A stretch of 64,000 nucleotides of DNA from Luscinia megarhynchos (taxonomy: Eukaryota > Chordata > Aves > Passeriformes > Turdidae). Under the pieces are notes generated by a model. The model saw nothing but the letters and a program-made list of their open reading frames with translations. It searched no databases and had not been told where the DNA came from. A program made the translations under genes and the position numbers. The stretch spans positions 1,674,001 through 1,738,000 of the forward strand of contig CM067591.1 of assembly GCA_034336665.1 (NCBI GenBank). The letters run 5' to 3'. Shown here piece after piece: positions 22,161-31,495 of this stretch; position 1 is the first letter of the stretch, and every line of letters starts with the position of its first letter.

Positions 22161-23890
22161 AGAGGGGGGGCGTGTTTGGGGGTCCTGGGGGTCCCACCGG
22201 GTGTTTGGGGGTCCTGGGGGGTCCCACCGGGTGTTTGGGGGGTCCTGGGGGGTCCCGCGTGTCCCCTGGGGGTCGCCAGCGTGTGGGGGTGGCTGGTGAC
22301 ACTGGTGGGACCCCCCGTGCTCCGGGCAGGGTGGGGGGTCACCGCAGGGGGGTGAGGGGCTGCGGGGGGTCCTGGGGGGGGTCCCACAGGGTGGGGGGTC
22401 CCTCTGTCCCAACTCGGGGGGTCCTGCTGGGGGGTCCCACGTGTCTCCTGCCCCACCCCCAGGCCATGTGGCACTGGTGACACTGGTGACACTGGTGACA
22501 CTGGGGGAGGGGACACGTGGGACCCCCGAGGTCCGGGCGGGGTGGGGGTCCCGGGCGGGGGTCCCACAGAATGGGGGGTCCTTGCAGGTGGGTGAGGGGC
22601 TGCAGGGGGTCCCGGGCGGGGGTCTCACAGGGTTGGGGGTCCCTACATACCCACTCGGGGGTCCTGCTGGGGGTCCCACGTGTCCCCTGCCCCCCCAGGC
22701 CATGTGGCACTGGTGACACTGGGGGGTGACACGTGGGACCCCCCGTGCTCCGGGCAGGGTGGGGGTCTCTCCATCCCCACTCGGGGGTCCTGCTGGGGGT
22801 CCCACGTGTCTCCTACCCCCCCAGGCCATGTGGCACTGGTGACACTGGTGACACTGGGGGGCGGTGACACGTGGGACCCCCGAGGTCCGGGCAGGTGGGT
22901 GAGGGGCTGCAGGGGGGTCCCGGGCGGGGGTCCCACAGGGTGGAGGTTCCTCTATCCCCCACTCGGGGGTCCTGCTGGGGGTCCCACGTGTCTCCTGCCC
23001 CACCCCCAGGCCATGTGGCACTGGTGACACTGGTGACACTGAGGGAGGGGGGTGACACGTGGGACCCCCGAGGTCCGGGCAGGCTGGGGGTCCCTCCATC
23101 CCCACTCGGGGGTCTCGGGCAGAGGTCCCAAGTGTCCATTTTTGCCTCCCCAGGCCAAGTGGCACTGGTGGCACTGGGGGTGACACTTGGGACCCCCGTG
23201 CTCCGGGCAGGGTGGGGGTCCCTCCATCCCCGCAGGAGGATCCCGGGCGGGGGTCCCACAGAATGGGGGTCCCTGCAGATGGGTGAGGGGCTGCAGGGGG
23301 GATCCCGGGCGGGGGGTCCCACGTGTCCCTTTTTGCCCCCCCCAGGCCATGTGGCACTGGTGACACTGGTGACACTGGGGGGCGGTGACACGTGGGACCC
23401 CCGAGGTCCGGGTAGGGTGGGGGGTCCCTGCAGGTGGGTGAGGGGCTGCAGGGGGGTCCCGGGCGGGGGTCCCACAGGCTGGGGGTCCCTCCACCCCCAC
23501 TCGGGGGTCCCGGGCGGGGGTCCCACAGGCTGCGGGTCCCTCCATCCCCCACTCGGGGCTCCCGGGCGGGGGTCCCACAGGCTGGGGTCCCTCCATCCCC
23601 ACTCTCGGGGGTCCCGGGCGGGGTCCCACAGGCTGCGGGTCCCTCCATCCCCACTCGGGGGGTCCCGGGCGGGGGTCCCACAGGCTGCGGGTCCCTCCAT
23701 CCCCACTCTCGGGGCTCCCGGGCGGGGGTCCCACGGGGTGGGGGTCCCTCCATCCCCACTCGGGGGTCCCGGGCGGGGGTCCCACAGGCTGGGGGTCCCT
23801 CCGTCCCCACTCGGGGGTCCCGGGCGGGGGTCCCACAGGCTGCGGGTCCCTCCATCCCCACTCGGGGGTCCCGGGCGGGGGTCCCACGCG
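22160..23890 (+). repeat. Complex minisatellite carrying copies of the RDH5 start-exon edge
   Basis: Units of about 120 to 190 bp made of GGTCCCACGTGTCTCCTGCC, then CCCCAGGCCATGTGGCACTG, then GTGACACTGG repeats and CCGGGCGGGGGTCCCACAG. Five units contain an acceptor plus ATGTGG (ATG at 22466, 22702, 22828, 23013 and 23349); a sixth has AAG instead (23157-23159). The true RDH5 ATG at 23908 lies in the same CCCCAGGCCATGTGG context. Confidence 0.9.
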
Positions 23891-23907
23891 TGCCCTCCCC
23901 CCAGGCC

Positions 23908-26900
23908 ATGTGGCTGTACGTGGCGCTGCTGGCCGCGGCCTGGGCGCTGGGCTGGCTGGTGCGGGACCGGCGCACGCTGCCCACGGTGACCGACAAGCAC
24001 GTGTTCATCACGGGCTGCGACAGCGGCTTCGGCAACCTGCTGGCGCGGCGGCTCGCCCGGCGCGGGTACCGCGTGCTGGCGGCGTGCCTGACCCCGCAGG
24101 GAGCCGAGCGCCTGCGCGGGGACAGCGGCGGGGGACACCTGCGGACCACCGTGCTCGATGTCACCCGCAGCGACAGCATCCGCCGCGCCGCAGAGTGGGT
24201 GCGCGGAGAGGTGGGGGAGAAAGGTGAGGGGGGGAAATGGGGATGGGGGCGTGGGGAGGGGTGGGGGAGAAAGGTGAGGGGGGGGAAATGGGGATGGGGG
24301 GCGTGGGAGGGGTGGGGGGAGAAAGGTGAGGGGGGAAATGGGGATGGGGGGCGTGGGGAGGGGTGGGGGGAGAAAGGTGAGGGGTGGGGGAAATGGGGCT
24401 GGGGGAGCGGGGGAGGGGTGAGGGAAATGGGGCTGGGGGCGCGGGGGAGAGGGTGGGGGGACACGGGGAAGGATGGGGGAAATGGGGGGCTGGGGGGCGT
24501 GGGCAGGGGTGGGGGAGAAAGGTGAGGGGTGAGGGAAATGGGGATGGGGGGGGGGAGGGGGCAGGATGGACCCCCGGGGGTGCCATGGGGGGCACGGGGG
24601 GACAGGTCAGGACCGCAGGGACAAGGAGGAGGGGCACAGGGGCACAGGGGGGCAGGTCCTGCCAGGTCACCCTGGGGACACCCTGGGGACACTCTGGGGG
24701 TGCCACTCTGGGTGTGCCATCCCCTCTATGCCCCAGGGCTGTTCCCTATGGGGACAGGTCCTGCCTGGGGACACCCTGGGGACACCCTGGGGACACCCTG
24801 GGGGACACTCTGGGGACACTCTGGGTGTGCCAGCCCTGTGCCCCCAGGGCTGTTCGGGCTGGTGAACAACGCGGGCGTGGCCAATTCCATTGACCCCAGG
24901 TCACTCTGGGGACACTCTGGGGGTGCCAGGGGACACTGGGGACACCCTGGGGACACTCTGGGGGTGCCAGGGGACAGTGGGGGTGCCAGGGGACACTCTG
25001 GGGGTGCCATTTTGGGGATGCCAGGTCACCCTGGGGACACTCTGGGGGGTGCCATTCTGGGGATACCAGGTCACTCTGGGGACACTCTGGGGACACTCTG
25101 GCTGTGCCACCCCTCTGTGTCCCCCAGGGCTGTTCCCCTACGGGGACAGGTCCTGCCTGGGGACACCTTGGGGACACTCTGGGGGTGCCAGGGGACACTG
25201 GGGGTGCCAGGGGACAGTGGGGACACCCTGGGGACACTCTGGGGGTGCCAGGGGACACTGGGGGTGCCAGGGGACAGTGGGGGTGCCATTCTGGAGGTGC
25301 CAGGGGACACCCTGGGGACACCCTGGGGACACCCTGGGGACACTCAGGGGACACTCTGGGGACACTCTGGCTGTGCCACCCCCTCTGTGCCCCCAGGGCT
25401 GTTCCCTACGGGGACAGGTCCTGCCTGGGGACACCCTGGGGACACTCTGGGGGTGCCAGGGGACACTGGGGGTGCCAGGGGACACTGGGGACACCCTGGG
25501 GACACTCTGAGGACACCCTGGGGACACTCTGGGTGCCACCCGTGTGCCCCCAGGGCTGTTCGGGCTGGTGAACAACGCGGGCGTGGCCAACCCGATCGGC
25601 CCCACGGAGTGGATGGACATCGAGGATTTCCGGCGGGTCCTGGCCGTGAACGCGCTCGGCGCCATCGAGGTGACGCTGGCGCTGCTGCCGCTGCTGAAGC
25701 GCGCGCGGGGCCGCGTGGTGAACACGTCCAGCGTGCTCGGCCGCCTCTCGGCCAACGGCGGCGGCTACTGCGTGTCCAAGTTCTGCATCGAGGCCTTCTC
25801 CGACAGCCTCCGGTGCGTGAGCCCCCCGGCTGGCCTGAGACCCCGGCACAGCCTGAGACCCCTGAGCACAGCCTGAGACCCCTGAGCACAGCCTGAGACC
25901 CCCGGAGCACGGCCTGAGACCCCTGAGAGCACAGCCTGAGACCCCCTGAGCACAGCCTGAGACCCCACGGGCACGCCTGAGACCCCGGGCATGGCCTGAG
26001 ACCCCTGAGCACGGCCTGAGACCCCTGGAGCACAGCCTGAGACCCCCGGGCACAGCCTGAGACCCCGGGCACGGCCTGAGACCCCCTGAGCACAGCCTGA
26101 GACCCCGGCACAGCCTGAGACTCCCCGGGCACAGCCTGAGACCCCGGGCACAGCCTGAGACTCGCACGGCCTGAGACCCCGGGCACAGCCTGAGACCCCC
26201 GGGCACAGCCTGAGACCCCCTGAGCACAGCCTGAGACCCCTGAGCACAGCCTGAGACCCCGGCACAGCCTGAGACCCCCGGGCACAGCCTGAGACCCCGC
26301 ACAGCCTGAGACCCCTGAGCACAGCCTGAGACCCCGGCACAGCCTGAGACCCCTGAGCTCACCCTGAGACCCCGGGCACGCCTGAGACCCCTGGCACCTG
26401 CCTGAGACCCCTGAGCTCACCCCTGAGACCCCCCGGGCACTCCCTGAGACCCCTGGAGCACAGCCTGAGACCCCCGGCACACCCTGAGACCCCTGAGCAC
26501 AGCTCTGAGACCCTCGGGCACAGCCTGAGACCCCCCGGGCACAGCCTGAGACCCCTGAGCACACCCTGAGACCCCCGCACACCCTGAGACCCCTGAGCAC
26601 AGCCTGAGACCCCCGGCACACCCTGAGACCCCCTGGCACAGCCTGAGACCCCTGAGCACAGCCTGAGACCCCCGGCACACCCTGAGACCCTTGGTCACAC
26701 CCTGAAACCTCTGACCACACCCCTGAGCTGAGCCCCCGGCCACACCTCTGACCCTTCTGACCACACACCCTGAGCTCTATGGCCACTCCCTGACCATCCC
26801 AGCCATGCCTTGCCCCCCTGACCACCCCCCGACTCTTCTGGCTGTCCCCTGACCACCCTCTGATCACCCTCTGACCATCCCAGCCACCTCCTGAACCCCC

Positions 26901-29900
26901 TGAGCACCTCCTGATGTGTCTGGCCATCCCCTGACCCCTCTGACCCTCCCTGCCCACCCCCTGCCCCCCAGGCGGGACATGCGCACTTTGGGGGTCAAGG
27001 TCAGCGTGGTGGGAGCCCGGGTTCTTCAAAACCAACGTGACTCGACCTGGACTCGCTTGGAGGCGTCGCTGAGGCAGCTGGGGAGGCTCTGGAGCCTGGA
27101 GACCCGCAGCAGCTACGGGGAGCACTTCTTACCCCAGTGTGAGTCACTGATCCCAGTGTGAGCTCACTGTGATCCCAGTGTGAGTCACTGATCCCAGTGT
27201 GAGTCACTGATCCCAGTGTGAGTCACTGATCCCAGTGTGAGTCACTTCTTACCCCAGTGTGAGTCACTGCTGGTCCCAGTATGAGTCACTGCTGGTCCCA
27301 GTGAGAGTCACTGATCCCAGTGTGAGTCACTGTGATCCCCCAGTGTGAGTCACTGCTGGTCCCAGTGTGAGTCACTGTGATCCCAGTGTGAGTCACTTCT
27401 CTACCCCAGTGTGAGTCACTGTGATCGCAGAGTCACTTCTTACCCCAGTGAGAGTCACTGCTGGTCCCAGTATGAGTCACTGATCCCAGTGAGAGTCACT
27501 GATCCCCCTCAGTGTGAGTCACTGCTGGTCCCAGTGTGAGTCACTGATCCCCCAGTGTGAGTCACTTCTACCCCAGTGTGAGTCACTGTGATCCCAGAGT
27601 CACTTCTACCCCAGTGAGAGTCACTGCTGGTCCCAGTATGAGTCACTGATCCCAGTGAGAGTCACTGATCCCCCAGTGTGAGTCACTGCTGTTCCCAGTG
27701 TGAGTCACTGCTCATCCCAGTGTGAGTCACTTCTTACCCCAGTGTGTCACTTCTTATCCCAGTGTGAGTCATTTCTTACCCCAGTGCGAGTCACTGAGAT
27801 CCCAGTGAGAGTCACTGCTGGTCCCAGTGAGAGTCACTGCTGGTCCCAGTGAGAGTCACTGCTCATCCCAGTGAGAGTCACTGATCCCCCAGTGCGAGTC
27901 ACTGATCCCAGTGTGAGTCACTGTGATCCCAGTGTGAGTCACTGCTCATCCCAGTGAGAGTCACTGCTGGTCCCAGTGTGAGTCATTTCTGATCCCAGTG
28001 AGAGTCACTGATCCCAGTGTGAGTCATTTCTGATCCCAGTGCGAGTCACTGATCCCAGTGTGAGTCACTGTGATCCCAGTGTGAGTCACTGCTCATCCCA
28101 GTGTGAATCACTGTGATCCCAGTGTGAGTCACTGTGATCCCAGTGTGAGTCACTGCTCATCCCAGTGTGAGTCACTGCTCATCCCAGTTTGAGTCACTGG
28201 GGCTGGGGGCCCCCCGGGTCACCCCCAAACCCCAGAATTCAGTGTCTCACCCCTGCCTCAGTTTCCCTTTTCCTAAATCCCCCAAACCCCAGAGTGCAGC
28301 ATCTCACCCCTGCCTCAGTTTCCCCTTTCCTGATCCCCCTTTTTCCTGCATCCCCCAAACCTCAAAGTTCAAGGATCACCTGCCTCAGTTCCCCCCTCCC
28401 ACAGACCCCAAACCTGCCTCAGTTTCCCTCTTTTCCCAACCTCCCTTTTCCTCTCTACCCCAAACCTCAAAATTCAGAATCTCCTCCTTCAGCTTCTCCT
28501 TTCCTGGCTCCTTTTCCACCTCCACAAACTCCAAAGTTCACCATCCCACCCCTGCCTCAGTTTTCATTTTCCTGCATCCCCCAAACCTCAAAATTCAGTG
28601 TCTCACCCTGCCTCAGTTTCCTTTTTCCTGCATCCCCCAAACTCCAAAGTTCACCATCCCACCCCCCCCACCCATTTCCCCTGTCCTTGCCCTTTCCACC
28701 CCCCACAAACCCCAAAATTCAGCATTTCATCTCGTGCCTCAGTTTCCCTTTTTCTTACATCCCCCAAATCCAAGTTCAGCATCTCACCCCTGCCCCACTT
28801 TCACTTTTTCCTGCCCCTTTCCCCACCTCCCCAAACCCCAAAAATTCACCTCATCCCACCCCTGCCTCAGTTTCCCTTTTCCTGATCCTTTTCCTGCATC
28901 CCCCAAACCCCAAAATTTAGTGTCTCACCCCTGCCTCACTTTCTCTTTCCTGATTTCCCTTTTCCTGCATCCCCCAAACCCCAAAAGTTCAGCATCCCAC
29001 CCCTGCCTCAGTTTCCCTTTCCCTGACCCCCAAACCTCCCCATCCCCACCCCTCCCTCCGTTTCCCTTTTCCTGATCCCCCAAACCCAAGTTCAGCATCT
29101 CACCCCCTGCCTCAGTTTCCTTTTTCCTGCCCTTTTCCACCTCCCACAAACGCCAAACCTCTCTATCCCACCCCTGCTCAGTTTCCCTTTTCCTGACCCC
29201 CACAAACTCCAAAATTCAGCTGTTTTATCCGTTCCTCAGTTTCCTTTTCCTGTATCCCCCAAACCCCAAAATTCAGCGTTTTGATCCCTGCCTCAGTTTC
29301 CCTTTTCCCTGACCCCCAAACCCCCAAAATTCAGCGTTTTATCCCTGCCTCAGTTTCCCTTTCCCTGACCCCCCCAAAACCCCCCAAAATTCAGCGCTTT
29401 TATCCCTGCCTCAGTTTCCCTTTCCCTGACCCCCCAAACCCCCAAAATTCAGCATTTTATCCCTGCCTCAGTTTCCCTTTTCCTGTATCCCCCCAAACCC
29501 CAAAATTCAGCCGTTTTATCCCTGCCTCAGTTTCCCTTTTCCTGTATCCCCCAAACCCCCAAAATTCAGCATTTTTATCCCTGCCTCAGTTTCCCTTTTC
29601 CTGTATCCCCCCAAACCCCAAAATTCAGCATTTTTATCCCTGCCTCAGTTTCCCTTTTCCTGTATCCCCCAAACCCCAGAATTCAGCGTTTAATCCCTGC
29701 CTCAGTTTCCCTTTCCCTGACCCCCCAAACCTCCCATCCCACCCCCTGCCTCAGTTTCCCTTTTCCTGCATCCCCCCAAACCCAAGTTCACCATCTCACC
29801 CCTGCCTCAGTTTCCCTTTTCCCTGACCCCCCAAACCCCCAAAATTCAGCGTTTTATCCCTGCCTCAGTTTCCCTTTCCCTGATTCCCCAATCCTCCCCA

Positions 29901-30212
29901 TCCCACCCCCACCTCCGCCCCCCCTTTCCGCCCGTCCCCCTCCCACACCCCCCAAAACTCACAGTGCCGCCCCTGCCCCTGCCCGCAGACCTGAAGGTGC
30001 AGCGGCTGCTGCTGTCGCTGCTGTGCGACCCGGACCTGGCCAAGGTGACGCGCTGCATGGAGCACGCGCTGCGGGCGCGGCACCCGCGCAGCCGCTACAG
30101 CGCGGGCTGGGACGCCAAGCTGCTCTGGCTGCCCGCGTCCTACCTGCCCTCCGCCCTGGTGGACCTGGGGCTGGCGCTCATCCTGCCCCGGCCGGCCCAG
30201 AGCGTCCCCTGA
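23908..30212 (+). CDS. RDH5: RDH5, 11-cis retinol dehydrogenase
   Basis: Short-chain dehydrogenase that oxidises 11-cis-retinol to 11-cis-retinal with NAD in the visual cycle, on the smooth ER. Coding exons: 23908-24223, 25554-25812, 26972-27138, 29989-30212; they sum to 966 nt, about 321 residues, close to the usual 318. Seen: N-terminal hydrophobic anchor (residues 2-18), cofactor motif TGCDSGFG (35-42), [26 protein letters not shown] with the catalytic Tyr-x-x-x-Lys, and a C-terminal membrane segment near [20 protein letters not shown]. Exon 4 carries about three net extra bases, scrambling the segment that should read V-E-P-G-F-F-K-T before the frame returns at [11 protein letters not shown]5 is preferred over RDH16 and HSD17B6 because of its sequence and its place between BLOC1S1 and CD63. 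All introns are tandem repeats that include pieces of its own exon edges. Confidence 0.94.
24224..24560 (+). repeat. GGTGAGGGGGGAAATGGGGA array at RDH5 donor
   Basis: Units of GGGGGAGAAAGGTGAGGGGG start exactly at the exon donor (AAAG/GTGAGG) and repeat that donor sequence about five times (24224, 24271, 24324, 24374 and 24520 areas). This gives a ladder of possible 5' splice sites. Confidence 0.8.
24640..25545 (+). repeat. GGGGACACCCT minisatellite with echoes of RDH5 exon 3
   Basis: Units of GGGGACACTCTGGGGGTGCC. Embedded are a strong copy of the exon 3 start (24846-24898, identical through [12 protein letters not shown]) and three degenerate copies with CCCAGGGCTGTTCCC (about 24734, 25125 and 25394). 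Confidence 0.9.
24846..24898 (+). pseudogene. Partial duplicate of RDH5 exon 3 start
   Basis: The CAG acceptor plus about 45 nt encodes [14 protein letters not shown] as in the true exon at 25554. It then diverges into GACCCCAG/GTCACT, which could serve as a donor. Use of this copy as an exon would add or replace about 15 codons. No catalytic Tyr or Lys is present. Confidence 0.8.
25850..26700 (+). repeat. GCACAGCCTGAGACCCC array in RDH5 intron 3
   Basis: About 45 units of 17 to 20 bp (GCACAGCCTGAGACCCCTGA). It grades into diverged GACCACCCCTGAGC units up to the exon 4 acceptor at 26971. Confidence 0.9.
27125..28195 (+). repeat. Array made from the RDH5 exon 4 splice donor
   Basis: The exon 4 end reads CTTACCCCAGT/GTGAGTCACT. 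The same CCCAGTGTGAGTCACT string, with linkers GATC, GCTGGTC, TGATC or TCTTACC, repeats about 50 times for 1.07 kb. Many units keep a consensus GTGAGT donor. Confidence 0.93.
28215..29890 (+). repeat. CTGCCTCAGTTTCCC array in RDH5 intron 4
   Basis: About 30 units of 50 to 65 bp: CCCTGCCTCAGTTTCCCTTT, TCCTGATCCCCCAAACCCC, AAAATTCAGCGTTTTATC. Each unit holds a pyrimidine tract and CAG, so it resembles a 3' splice site. Confidence 0.9.
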
Positions 30213-31060
30213 GAGCCCAAACTCAAAAACCCCCAGACCCAAATAAACAACCCAGAGAGGGGAATGAACACCCCGAACTGGCTCGTCTTTGTGGTGGAAA
30301 TGGGATCTGGGGACACTGGGGTGACACACACAGACCCCCGTGGACATGGACCTGCCTCTCATCCTGCCCCGGCCGGCCCAGAGCGTCCCCTGAGAGCCCA
30401 AACTCAAAAAAACCCCCAGACCCAAATAAACAACCCAGGGTGGGGAATGAACACCCCGAACTGGCTCATCTTTGTCATGGTGGAAATGGGATTTGGGGAC
30501 ACTGAGGTGGCACTTGGGGACTGATGGAGCTGGGCCTGGCCCCTCATCCTGCCCCGGCCGGCCCAGAGCGTCTCCTGAGACCCCAAACTCAAAAAAACCC
30601 CCAGACCCAAAATAAACACCCCAGGGTGGGGAATGAACACCCCGAACTGGCTCGTCCTCGTTGTGGTGGGAGTGAGGTTTGGGGACACTGAGGTGGCACC
30701 TGGGGACTCATGGAGCTGGGTCAGAGCATCCCCTGAGAGCTCCTGGACCCAAAAAAAACCCCAGACCCAAAATAAACCCCCAGACCCAAAATAAACCCCC
30801 CAGACCCAAAATAAACACACCAGGGTGGGGAATGAACACCCCGAACTGGCTCGTCCTCGTCGTGGTGGGAGTGGGATTTGGGGACACTGAGGTGACACAC
30901 ACAGACCCCCATGGACATGGCCCTGGCCCTCATCCTGCCCAGAGTGTGCACTGAGAGCCCCCAGACCCAAATTAAACCCCCAGACCCAAAATAAACCCCC
31001 CAGGGTGGGAATGAACACCCCGAACTCGCCTGTCCTTTTTCGTCTCGGGGTCGTGATGGG
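30185..31060 (+). repeat. Tandem duplication of the RDH5 stop and poly(A) region
   Basis: The 3' end unit (CATCCTGCCCCGGCCGGCCC, AGAGCGTCCCCTGAG, CCCAGACCCAAATAAAC, then GGGGAATGAACACCCCGAAC) occurs about five times. AATAAA copies lie at 30242, 30425, 30611, 30771, 30790, 30810 and 30990. The first copy carries the true stop (30210-30212). Confidence 0.92.
30242..30247 (+). terminator. RDH5 proximal polyadenylation signal
   Basis: AATAAA 30 bp after the RDH5 stop codon; the first of at least seven AATAAA copies created by the tandem duplication of this region. Confidence 0.7.
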
Positions 31061-31424
31061 AACAGGATTTGGGGACATTGGGGTGGCACGTGGGGATTTG
31101 GGGACACTGAGGTGACACTCACAGCCCCCCCAGAGCCAGCAGGACCAGCCCCTGGCACCACAGGGTCAGAGGGGCACGGGGGGGCCCCAAAACTCCAGGA
31201 TGGACCCCCCCAAACCCATCAGAGACCCCCAGACCCCACGAGGGTTCCTGTCCCACCCACCAGGGACCCCCCACCCCAAACATCCCCCAGACCCCTCCGA
31301 GGGACTCCCCCCAACCCAAACACCCCCCAGACCCTCAGAGGGACCCCCCCCAAACCCATCAGACACCCCCCCAACCCCACAGGGGACCCCCCAATCTCGC
31401 TCGACTCTCCAGAAGCTTCTCCTC

Positions 31425-31430
31425 TTTATT
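31425..31430 (-). terminator. CD63 polyadenylation signal
   Basis: TTTATT on the + strand is AATAAA on the - strand, 66 bp beyond the CD63 stop at 31496-31498. Confidence 0.75.
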
Positions 31431-31495
31431 GCTTACCCCAGGGCTCCCCCCATGCCCCGGGACCCCCGGGGAGGGGCAGGAATTTGGGGGGGGGG

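Noticed and set aside
21426..24692. Very long - strand open frame (over 1000 codons) opposite RDH5
   Set aside because: It is Pro/Gly/Arg repeat translation of a minisatellite with no domain; the + strand carries clear RDH5 exons in the same region.
27125..28195. CRISPR-like array
   Set aside because: Short direct repeats with degenerate, repeated spacers inside a vertebrate intron. These are minisatellite units derived from a splice donor.
31110..31495. Additional exon of RDH5 or CD63
   Set aside because: Open frames here are Pro/Thr-rich translations of CCCAGACCCC repeats. Both genes already have their stop codons outside it.
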